Shown here: positions 10,811 through 26,100 of the stretch, one piece after another
Layout: every line of letters begins with the position of its first letter
How positions within the stretch are numbered: position 1 is the first letter of the stretch
Source: Cheilinus undulatus
Taxonomy: Eukaryota > Chordata > Actinopteri > Labriformes > Labridae
Length of the DNA: 64,000 nucleotides
Assembly: GCF_018320785.1 (NCBI RefSeq)
Contig: NC_054884.1
Span: 16,803,667-16,867,666, forward strand
Direction: 5' to 3'
Translations under genes and position numbers: made by a program
Notes under the pieces: generated by a model
The model's database searches: none
What the model saw: only the letters and a program-made list of their open reading frames with translations
What the model was told of the DNA's origin: nothing

Positions 10811-10874
10811 GTGACGTACACGTCACTGGCGCTGAACAGGAAGGAGGGGCGGGCCTATAGTGTTGCTAGGTTAC
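10811..10874 (+). promoter_or_regulatory. cfap119 promoter cluster: CRE palindrome, GC box, RFX X-box
   Basis: GTGACGTACACGTCAC (10811-10826) has perfect inverted TGACGT half-sites, as for CREB/CREM-type factors. GGGGCGGGCC (10846-10855) is a GC box. GTTGCTAGGTTAC (10862-10874) read on the minus strand is GTAACC-T-AGCAAC, which fits the RFX X-box rule GTNRCC-N(0-3)-RGYAAC exactly. The X-box ends 198 bp before the ATG of a ciliary gene, the usual position for RFX-driven cilia genes. Function is inferred from motif and place only. Confidence 0.65.
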
Positions 10875-11072
10875 AAGGCGACAACCAAACAGGAAATGAA
10901 CCAAAGTCGATTTTGGTGTTGGCCAGCTTTGGCAAAATATATACTTTACTCGCTGCTCCATAAATTCATAAATATTATTTTTTTCCCACATAATTGCCAG
11001 TTATTTAAACCTGTTTCTAGCTTTTAACTTCTGCAGTCTGTTCAAACTCCATCAAAACATAAAAATAAAAAA

Positions 11073-13809
11073 ATGGATTCGAAATTCAAGGTAGGTATGG
11101 TTAGAAGTTTTGTTCGTTTGACAGAGGTGCTAACTAAAAAGCGGGTTACATAACACAAATACATTGAAGTGCTTCAGCAATGGTAATAAGTTACGTAGCT
11201 ACATTATAATAACTTGTGACTAACAATGGGTGGGTTACTTCGAGTACTGTAGCAAGCCATTGAAATATGCTATATCAGTAAACAAATAAGGCAAAAAATA
11301 AGTTGCTTTTTTTCTGAAGGTAGACGTACCACAGGGCCCGAAAGCTAAAATAATGCTCTGGTAAGAGCTATGTCTCTTTCTTTATTATTATCTTCAACTA
11401 TTCTCTTTTTTTCTCTTCCTCGCTTGATCTGGTGTATCTAACCTTGTATCTATTTCCCGGGTATGTTTAGGACGGATTTTAGCTACCATGACATGGAGCA
11501 GATTGACACAACGCTGTCTATTCCTGATCTGGAGAGGTATCTGCACCTGTTTATGGCCAGAAATCTATCAATCACATATACAGTGTTCATATATATTTAC
11601 TCTCGTCCTCTCCTGTGTCTTAGTGCTCTATGCAATGTGCTCGATGTTGACCGTCTTGAACCAAAAAAAGGAGTTCTGCTGGAGTTGTATGTCCACACTG
11701 TGCTTTTCTGCAGACAGAGAAGCTTCATCAGGGAACAAACTTCAGCTCTGTTGTCCATCATTAAATCCGTTCATGAGGCTAACATAGGTGAGTAAAGTTA
11801 TATCATCACCCTGGAGTTAGAAATCCAGTGCATATTCTATAAATTGGATTTTAATTCGCTAGAAAAGTCAAATATTTAGGAAAAATGTTTCAGTATTTTC
11901 CTAAATTCTTGAATGTCTTTGAAACTATTTATGTGCAGCAACTCCACTCAACAACATAGAACAGAGCTTCAAATACTGCAAGGAGCTACTTCTTTGTCAC
12001 TCAGTCAGGGTCTGTAAAGCATTCTTTACTCTTAATATCATTGTATCACCCATGCATTACTAGTAATGTGTTTCTGTGTTTCCCCATTACAGCGACCTCC
12101 CTTCAGTATCAACCTCTTCAGCCCTGATGAGGCCAGCTGTGTCTTAAAGTACATCTATGAGAACTATGTGAGGCACTACAAACTCTATAAATATATTTTT
12201 GTCCCACAGGTAAGTAAAGAATATGATTCAAAAATCTTCAAGCACATTCAGCTGTGATTTGTTCTAACTATGATTTTAGTCTCTTGGAGGTATAAAACAG
12301 TAATTACCTTATTTGTGCCACTTTTCTTAGGTAAAACTTGATCTATTATTGAATTACTCTGTGAGCCCAAACCAGGATGAACCAGCTGTGGAAGACTTTT
12401 CATCTGTAGGTAAAGATTACAGAGCCCACCTTACTTGTATCTAAAAACACCTGAGACCAAGTGAGAACTTGCTGTCAAAAATCTAATCTAAATCTAATTG
12501 TTTTCTAATAAAAACAAGTGTAGCTTACTTGGTAGACTGATTTTGTTGTTGTTTGAATGAGTCTGTAGTTGATCTACAGACCTATTAAATAAACTGTCCA
12601 CTAAGATTTTATCAATATATGCAAATCTACTTTCAATGATCTCTGAGCTGAGAGAGCTACCTGCCATCTGAAAAGATAGATAAACAAGTAAAAGTTTTAG
12701 TACATAGCCTAGTTTTACTACAATCCTCTATATTTGTAAATGGGCATGTATGATATTGCTATACAGTTGCCATAATGCAGATTTAAAGAGTCAGAAAAAG
12801 AATGGATCAAGTCCTATAATAAATATATTTATCTTTTCAAGCCTGGTAGACAAACTGCTCAAATACCTAGTTTATTGTTTTGTTGCATATCAGTATGGGT
12901 CAATGAGCATGAAGAGAAGACATTTAAAAATTTGTTGACCATGCAAAATCAGTTTTGACAATGCAAATACATAGTTGGGGACATTTCTATATGATATCAT
13001 TAGTCATGATGCTGTAGAAAAGACTAAAAGGATTATTAACTTAGTATCAGAATTCATTTTTAGTATCAATTTTAGTGTAAGAGTAGTGTAGAGTGAGGCT
13101 GAACAATTTGGGAAAATAATCCAATTGTATTTTTTGCTATTTAATATGCTGTTATTTTTGCTATTCATCATCTAATGTATTTCTCAACAAACAAGTTATT
13201 AATCCTTCTACAATATAATAAACGCAATATGTATTGGATTAAACTAGGGCTGAACAATTTTGAAAAAATAACTAATTATTTTGAGTCCTTGCAAATTCCA
13301 ACAGTGTTAAAGGCTACAGTAATGATGGAAAAGCACTGAAATGACATACTCTTGTCTTATTTACACCACAAAAATGTTGCATTTTAACATAGATATGTAG
13401 GCTTTTCAGAGCTACTGTAAGTATCTTGATGTTTTACATCATCTGTATTAATAATTTTCTTCCATCAGATGTTGAAAATGTGCTTGAACCAGAAACAGGA
13501 CAAAACACAGACAGTTCACCTAAAATACAAGAGGCCAACACAAAGGATGCCGCTTTTGGTAGGATTACATTTTCATCAGGGCTGTTGTAATAACCATCTC
13601 ATGTCAAATGCATCTCAGATGGTGATCGGTACTGTTTTTTTTTCTCACTTTCAGGTTCAAAGTTGGGACTGAAAATACTGATCAAGAAAGAGATCAGAGA
13701 GCAGATGGCACTTGTGTCTGAAAAACTTGATCAGCGTATGAAAGAAATGGCAATTCAGCATAAGAGTGCACCTCATTCTCCAGAGCCCAACAACAAGGGC
13801 AAAAAATAA
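11073..13809 (+). CDS. cfap119: Cilia- and flagella-associated protein 119 (CCDC189 family)
   Basis: Nine exons join in frame to 266 aa: 11073-11090, 11320-11360, 11471-11536, 11624-11787, 11939-12009, 12093-12209, 12331-12409, 13469-13558, 13655-13809. All introns are GT/AG. Diagnostic blocks shared with mammalian CCDC189/C16orf93 are KIMLWTDFSYHDMEQID, HTVLFCRQRSFIREQTSA, HSVRRPPFSINLFSPDEA and VRHYKLYKYIFVPQV. The C-terminus is a short charged helix (KKEIREQMALVSEKLDQRMK) ending in KGKK. The family is linked to the sperm flagellum and motile cilia and is testis-enriched in mammals. The first exon encodes only MDSKFK; its ATG is the first one before a clean donor. The next gene, phkg2, is convergent, as next to C16orf93 in human. 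The promoter carries an X-box. The N-terminus before LWTDF is the least certain part. Confidence 0.93.
12430..13460. other. cfap119 intron 7, with a short repeated motif
   Basis: The largest intron of the gene. GGCTGAACAATTTGGGAAAATAA at about 13098 and GGCTGAACAATTTTGAAAAAATAA at about 13247 are near copies about 150 bp apart, probably pieces of a hAT-like MITE (the GGGCTG.AACGATT family). Nothing else was recognised. Confidence 0.45.
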
Positions 13810-13818
13810 GAGACTTCA

Positions 13819-13824
13819 AATAAA
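13819..13824 (+). terminator. Polyadenylation signal of cfap119
   Basis: AATAAA, 10 bp after the stop codon. This implies an extremely short 3' UTR of about 30 nt. Confidence 0.7.
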
Positions 13825-13864
13825 TACTCAAACAAAACAAGACAACTGGAACTTAAACACACAT

Positions 13865-13870
13865 TTTATT
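13865..13870 (-). terminator. Polyadenylation signal of phkg2
   Basis: TTTATT on the plus strand is AATAAA on the minus strand, about 700 bp past the phkg2 stop. It faces the cfap119 signal at a distance of about 40 bp, so the two transcripts end almost against each other or overlap. Confidence 0.6.
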
Positions 13871-14566
13871 GTTAATATATCTTTTTTAGGCATTTAGATC
13901 TGCATTTTGCAACAAACCAGGCACTTTTAGTAAAAGTGCAACATATTAAACCGACAGATAGACAGAGAGAGGAATGATGTTGGTGGTGGTTAACTGAAAA
14001 AGGAAATACAGTCACAAATGGTCTTCACAGTTAATGTAGGTAGATGTCTCCAGTGAGGAATAACGGCATGCATGTGGATTCTCAACCCAAAACATGCCAA
14101 AATGCTTTATTTTTTCAAGCATGTCCAAATCTGCTGTGGAATAGCTTTAAACCTTTGCTTGTCACAATAAAATTATGTGTTAAATAATTAATTACAGTGC
14201 CTTATTGTACATTTCAGCCGCAGTGTACAGAAAAAACATCCTTTTTGTAACTAGAACTGACCATCAAAAAGAAAAGTCCAAAATATACAAATGTTACATG
14301 TGTCTACTTGAGTGATTGTGCAATGCTTCCTCTGCTGCAAATGTGATGACCTTTCAAACAGCCACAAACCTTGACAGAAGAGCAGATAAGGAATATCAAG
14401 TCGTGCATGCTTATCGTAAACTTAACCACAGGGTGCTTTAAGGCATACAAACGTCCCGGTCCCTGAATTCCTCTCCTTAAATTAAACACAGTAATGGTAC
14501 AAAAACTTATATGACAGGACATGTGAATGTTTAAAAATTAAGGCTGGTGAGCATGAGGTGGATCTT

Positions 14567-18938
<4,372 letters not shown>

Positions 18939-18944
18939 TTTGAC

Positions 18945-19219
18945 AGCAGATCAGTCTATAACAAAAACAACTGGAAATTTAAACAATGCTGCATCTGTAA
19001 CAGGAACTACTAAGCTAACTATCAAGGAAGTTGTGTTTTGCTAGTGCAATAATAGTTAGCAGATGATTTAAAAGATCTGTTTGCTATATACACATTTATA
19101 CCTTTCCCTTTATTTGAAATAAAAGTGCCCTTGTTCCATCTTTACAGCTAGCTAGCTGTGTCTTTGGTTTGGCCTTGATGCAGCAGCAGGTTCATTGACC
19201 GTGAAGGAAGCTACTCACC
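18945..19219 (-). other. phkg2 5' UTR intron and upstream ORF
   Basis: A 5' exon ending ..TTCATG at 19219 has a strong donor (gtgagt). The acceptor TTTTTGTTATAG precedes 18955. Spliced, an upstream ATG at the exon end reads ATG-ACT-GAT-CTG-CTG-TCA-AAA-TGA, seven codons. Its stop overlaps the main start codon as ATGA. The splice is predicted, not observed. Confidence 0.5.
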
Positions 19220-19700
19220 ATGAATGCAACCAAGCGGAGAGGGAGAGGAAGTCGGCGAAAAATAAATCACTAAAGCCGTGCCATTTCAGCTTGAATTTGA
19301 TATCCTGAAGCCACGATTGTGACGACAGTTGAAATACTTAGCAAATAGCAACGTTAACAACCGTTAGCAAGCACCTGGGCGCTGTTTGGTGTTTACATTC
19401 TGGTCACATTCCTGGAAACAACTCATAGACTGGTGTGTCGTACTACTGCCCCCATGTGGACGGAGTAAAAATAGCAGAGTTCTCTTTTTAAACTTAATGA
19501 ATAACAATTTTGTTCAAGCGGAGTATGATTCAATTTAACAAGGTAAAAATGTAATAAATAAAATATATTGTACTATAATGTGTGTTTTCAAAATAATTTC
19601 TAAATTATATCCACCGGAAATGCATTAACATCACTTCCTGTGTCTTCTTCGATGCCCTGAGTTACATTTCCAGCCGCTGGGGACGGTTTGTTGAATTAAT
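19220..19700. promoter_or_regulatory. Divergent promoter region of phkg2 and rnf40
   Basis: The two genes are head to head with start codons 1.25 kb apart and predicted 5' ends about 400 bp apart. ETS-type motifs CCGGAAAT (19614-19621) and ACTTCC (19633-19638) lie on the rnf40 side, a common arrangement in housekeeping bidirectional promoters. No TATA box stands out. Transcription start sites are not visible from sequence. Confidence 0.5.
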
Positions 19701-20183
19701 AAGTGTTAGAATTTGTTTATATAATTTTGTGCATAGTGCTTTTAGTAGCAGAGTTCCTAATGCATGTCGGAATCGTTATTGTATTAAAATTTTTGCTTTT
19801 TCTTTTGTAAACGATGGACAGACAGCGGCTAAGCGAAGCAGGTCTCGGAGATTAAACGTTAGCACTAGCATAGCGAGTGTTAGCATGCTTGCTAATGTAG
19901 TTTATCTAAGCAGAAATGCCTTTCTTTAAACTCCACTAGCTTTGAGCAACGGTTTATACAATAGCAGTCAGCATTACTGTCTAGAGCTGTAGTATTTTCA
20001 TCTGAGCTTACGAGGGACAGCATTGTGGACCTCTTTAATCAATGGTCACAGTGTATAGTGAAATGCTAAAACACCGCTGTTAGCTGTCATCCAACGAAGA
20101 GTTTGGCATCTGTAAACAAACCTTTAATTTTTCCTAAAACTTAAAATTTAATGCCATCTTTTCAATTTTTAGGTGAACGGAAG

Positions 20184-23100
20184 ATGTCGGGTACAGGGGG
20201 AGGAAAACGTCCCTCGGGAGGGGACAGCCCCCCTGGTCCACCTGAAAAGAAAAGCAAGAAGGAAGAGAAGACCACCACCACCCTAATTGAGCCCATCCGA
20301 ATAGCTGGAGTGTCCTCTACGGTCAGTCATTTGGTGGTTTTACTTGATGCAACTATTTGTTTTCCTGATTGTAAGGACGTATTCGTTTTGGTTTATCTAA
20401 AGCAGACTCAAACAACATTAAACATCTGTCATACCCCTTACTTTGGTGTCTGCGCTTGTTTTTTGCAGGAGGAAATGGACATGAAGGTCCTCCAGTTCAA
20501 GAATAAGAAGCTATGTGAGCGCTTGGAGCAGAGGCAGGCGATGGAGGATGAGTTACGAGAGAAAATTGAGAAGTTGGAAAAGAGACAAGCCACAGATGAC
20601 ACCACCCTGCTTATTGTCAACCGCTACTGGTCACAGGTACATCTCCAGTTATGATTATATATATGTCCTAGGGATACTTGATATTATCAGCATGGTATAG
20701 GTATATGTCAGCCTGTCTGCCTAAAGTCAATGAGACTTTTAGGCAGACCAGCTGTAGCTGATTCAAAACACTGACACATGAGTCCTCACCAAGACAAAGA
20801 GGAGCTATCATATCACTCCTGTTGTAAGGTCTTTATGCTGTCTCTCCGTGTCTTGGAAAAAAAAAAAGACTATAAAATGATTCTGTTAGCTTATAAAGCA
20901 CTAAATAGTTTAGGTACACAATATGTTAGTGACCTTCTAATACAGTATGCACCATGCAGACCACTTAGGTCGTCTGGTGCAGGTCTATTCTGTGTCCAAG
21001 AGTCAGAACTAAACATTGGTGTCCAGTTTCTATGCTCCTTATATCTGGAACAAACTCCCTGAAAACATCAGGTCTGCTAAGAGTCTGGGCTCTTTACATC
21101 AAAGTTTTAGGACGTACCTGTTCATTGCTGCCTTTGACTAAAACATTTTCTCACTTTTTAAATGTTCTATTTTAACTACAACTCTGCACTGTAACTTTTA
21201 CTTGATCCCTAAAGCTCGATGTCTCTGTGTTTTTCTCATTCCTGAACATCCATATTAAGCAGTTGTCTGCCATTTTTGACAGGACAGAGTGTTAATGCTG
21301 ACATTTTATTACAAAGAGTTTGGGGACAGTCTCCCATTTGTATGGCCAAGTGTTACTGTTAATGCATGATCAGGCTTTCATTCCCTGGCAACCCCCCCCC
21401 CCCCCCAAAAAAATCTCTGAGAAAGACATTTTAAGAAAATTAAATCTCATGTGAACCCTGAACCACTGAATTAAGATGGGGTCAGGTCGCAGTAAGGAAA
21501 AGAGAGATCCACCACAGGCGTGATATTGTGAGCTTTATTTTTACCTTATGTGGGTTTTATTGACTGTTTAATCACTTTTTAATATATTTTTTATATGTGT
21601 CTGTTGTGTTTCTTTTTCCCTTTGTCATTTTATTTTTGAATATCTTGTGTGGAGCACTTTGAATTACATTGTTGCTGAAATGTGCTATACTTGCCGTGCC
21701 TTGCCTTAAAGTTGAGTATCAGCATTGGCAGATATGAACATTTCTGCCAGTGTTTACAGCCAATATATCAGTCTCACATGTCAGCTGCACAAATCATATA
21801 TCAGCCTTTAAAACTGCCAAAATGTATAACTGTACCATTAGGTATAGGTGGTTGTCTAGGGCGCCAGTACGAGCCATGAATGAATTTTGAATAAATCCCC
21901 GAATGTGAAACAGCTATCAGACTGTCTACTTCCCTGTTCCTCTCTTGGCTCCACTTGACTCAGCCTCTCTTTGCACAGGTGACTCTTGGTGTTTTGTACA
22001 TTAAAAAAGGTGTCTATATATTTCAGCATTGGTACTTGTAAATATTGGCATATCGGGGAAAAAATCCAATACATGCATCCCAAATATGACCATTTAATCG
22101 AGTTATATCCCATTTTGAGCTGAAGCTAAATACATTTACTGTTTCTTAAATAAAAGATTTCTTCAGCAGTATCGCTAAAGTATTTTGTGTGCATGTTAAT
22201 ACTGCAAACAACAGTTTTTAGTTGTACTTAGTCAGTGAGATTATCTTTGTCCTAACTGTCAAAATGTTAACCATCGTCTGTTACTTACAATCATTATTTT
22301 ACCAAACAACTGTGTGTCCAGGGGATAATCATTTGCTCAAATCCTTGTATTTCTGATACACAGTTAGAAGAAAATGTGCAGGTCCTGCGCAAGCGCATTG
22401 AGCCAGAAACTCCAGTGCCATCTACCCCTGCACCACCCTCAGCACCTCTCCCTGATCCTTCACCAATGGAAGTAGATGGTGTCACTCTGGCCTCGCCAAC
22501 TTCTGTGGTACCTCCACCTCCACTTCCAGAGGCCCAGAGTGAGGGGGAACAGGCAGAGCAGCAGGAGGAAAGGCAGGAAGAGCGTCAGGAGGAGCAGCAG
22601 CAGCAGCAGCAGCCCCCTCTGCCTTCAGGGTCAGAAGATGGGATGACACCCACAGAGCCACCACAGGACTCAACAACAGGTGGGCAATGTTTTTTAAGAC
22701 CAAGCGGATCTTTTGGAAATTTTGTTGACTGCATTGTGGACTGCTATATTTGTACTGCACAATTTTTTGTAGTTTTTGTATTGTAGAGATGGGCTGTTAA
22801 CAGGCTGACAAGTACAAATGTAAAATTATTAGAGTGCTGGATGATTCAGTTCACTAAGAAGCAAAGCTGATCTTGTATATAAATATACCTCATCAGTTGC
22901 TCAAGGCTTTCCACAAGCACTGGCTGTCAGCCAAAGAGTCAGCCAGTCATATTACAGCCAGCAAGAGTTGTCATGATACTAGAATTTGGAATTTTGTATG
23001 ATACTACTAGTAGTCAAGATCATACGATATTGATGTCTTTTTTGAGACCACAGCTAACAAAAGTGTCCTTCTTGGCATCCAAAACTGAGGAATTTACTAA

Positions 23101-26100
23101 TGTCTTTTATAGCGCCTAGCATATTAGCAAGGTTGAGAAGGTAAGTAAACATAAACATAAATTTGACATATTTGGTGCTTTGGTTTACTGTTAATAGTAA
23201 TTAATGGGAAGAATACAACATTTTTCTGTAACATAATGCATGAGGCTTACCTAAAATCAAAGATTTCATCAGAATTATCATTGATGAAAAAGAAGAAGTG
23301 TATGCAGAGACTCTGCCCTCTTTCTATGTTTTTCTACTTTTTTTTATTGTCTAGCTTATTTTATGGGTGTAAGCGTTTGTGCAAAGCTGTGAGGCTGTCA
23401 ACAGTCTGCAGGTCAGGATGTGAAGGAAACTTTTTAGGGACCAGGAGACATTGCTGTCCATGTCCTCTGCTCTCTATTTAGTAGAGAGAGACTTAATGAA
23501 ATATATTTACTGATCGGTGAATTAAACAGTTGATGTGGATAGAGGCTGTGATGTGAAGCAGACCAGAGAGGCATATAGTGGGCATTAAGAGGCATGCATA
23601 TGTCAAAGAAAAAAAATCATGCTTAAATCATTATATTCTGAGAAAAATGCCCATCTTTCTGTGTCAACCTGCCCTCAGTGTTTGTGATGTGATGTGTACA
23701 AAGCTCTAAAGAACATGCTGGCAGCAACATAATGCCTGCACAGAAAGATGTTAAGATTTACATCAGTGTGCTTAAAAATTTCCAGCATACCACAAGTTGC
23801 GTATCAGGGCATTAACAGGCTGTATGCTTCTAGATCTTTGAACCTTCCTAGTTGGCTACTTTTTCCCACTGGCTGATGATTCCATGTGTCTGTGGATAGC
23901 CTTGATTGCTTCATGTTTTAAATTCCACTATAATTTGCAAATACTTATTTTCTGCAAGCTGAATCTGTCATTCAATGGCTGTAAAATTTAAAACTGGTTG
24001 GTTGGTGAATACATACAGTACATAGTATCACATTTTCTTGCTGAAGTTTTGTGGTTAAATACTATTATCGTACTTGCTGTTTTAAACTAACCTTTTATGA
24101 AACCTCTCCTGTTATGTTCAGATACCCCTCCACCCCCTCCTCCCCTGAGTGAGAATGCCAAGGGTTTCCTAACTACCCTGGAGCACAGCAGTGAAGAGGA
24201 ACTAACTTTACATCTCCAGGACCGCATGCAGTTCAGTAAAGGAGCCATTGCCTGCTTAGTGTGTGCCTTTGACCGACTCCATAGCCGTATTGACAGCATG
24301 TGCAAGCAGGTCCAGGCTGCAGGTAAGCTGTTAAGAAATATTGCTACTGTTCATATATGATAGTAAGTTTTGACACAAAATTATTTAAAAAAGAGATAAA
24401 TCATGCACCTTTTCCTTATTTGTTTGAGTTTAGAATCATTCTGTTGTTGTTTGGTATATATGTGAAAATATTCCTCACCCTTTTTAGATTTACTTTAGCT
24501 TTATGTTCTTATTTTGTTTTCCATTGGCAGCCTGTGAGGAGGACAGCCAGACCGAAAGTGTCAATGAGAACCAAACTTTGGTGGAGGAGAACAGTCGACT
24601 GAGAGACCTTGCAACTCTCCTGCAGGGCCGACACCACAAGATGTCCATGGAGGTACGATGTTCTCAGTGCTCTTTGTAGGTGTTAGTACTGATGGCAGAG
24701 GTTGCGTCAACCGAAATATTCTCCCGGTGCAATTGATGGAGGAGGATGGGATTGTGACATCAAGCTGTTCTTTCTTGTTTAATTATTATAATTCATTTAA
24801 TTAAATGCAGTTTTTGTAAATCTCAACGTTAGACTAGAATGAACTAAAGTTGTGCGGACGTTGCATAAGTGTACGGTAACAGCAGTAAAACAGTATGATG
24901 GACAGCAAAAAAGTTTAGTGTAACATCTGGCTTGTGATGACATCTGGTGGTTTGTTTGTGTTAGAGATAGTCCATCAGTGAGAAAGTTTATCTATGTATG
25001 GCATTAAGTGCTACAGATGACAGAGCTTTTGTCCTGTCTTTTACCATATTGTAGTACAACGAATTGGTGGACAAGGTGACCAGCTCTGAAACAAAGGTGT
25101 CTGAGATGGAGACGACGGTGGAGGACCTGCAGTGGGACATGGAGAAACTAAGCAACAGGGAACAAAAGCTCAATAAACATCTGGCAGAAGCCATGGAGCA
25201 GGTGTGTGTGTTTGTATAAAACTGTGCATATGTGCTTCTGTCTTAAGTGTGTTTCTGTTTTTTTTTATCTGTTTGTAAGGCGTAGGCTTATTCTCTTACT
25301 TTTTTCCTATGCATGAGTTAATGTTGATAAGGCTCTAAGCAGTGAAGTGTTTCAAGCCAGCAGCTGCTATTGATGATCTTCTGCTGATGCATGGAGTGCA
25401 GTACTGTTACAGTTTCCATTATATATCAGACAAGAATAAAAGAGCATTATCTGAGTGATATTGTAGGATTCATGAAGATAAACTTGATTTTTAGAAATCT
25501 TATTTGCTCTTTTATTGATCTTTGTCCTCAATCTGCAGCTTAAATCTGGATACAGCTGCACTGGAAGCTCAGGTGGATTACCTGGAGGCCAGATTACATT
25601 AAACATTCAGAAGGTGTGTATTCATGGATAGTAAATGCATTCATCGCATCGCAAGTAACATACTACTTCAGTTTGCAAAGTTTTTAAAAGTGCATTCCCA
25701 CGGACTAAAAAATGTTGTCCTTGGCTTTCATTTTAGTTTGAGAGTTTGAATGCAGAGTTGGAGCACAATCAGGAGTTGGCCAATAGCCGCATGGCAGAGC
25801 TTGAGAAACTGCAGGTGGAGCTCCAAGAGGCTGTGAGGGAAAGTGAAAAGCTAAAGGTAAAGAGATTAATGTTGAAGCATTTTACCTTGGTAATCACAGG
25901 ACTCCACAGCTGTGGAACTCCCTGTTCCCTCTCAGACAGGCAAACTCAGCATCCTCTTTTTGAAAAAACGCCTTCAATGACGTTATTATAAATAATCCAT
26001 GTTGTATTGATGAGACCTCACTCTGAGGTTCTGGCCAGCATTGGTTGGTAACAGACTCTCACCCTTTATTGGCTCTCCCCAACTCAGATGGACCTGCGGA

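Noticed and set aside
11463-11795. Continuous 110-codon frame in cfap119
   Set aside because: It reads through the 87 bp intron 11537-11623. Family alignment requires the split into two exons.
20151-20654. Continuous 167-codon frame at the start of rnf40
   Set aside because: It fuses exons 1 and 2 through the intron 20322-20468. The RNF40 sequence continues VSST directly into EEMDMK.
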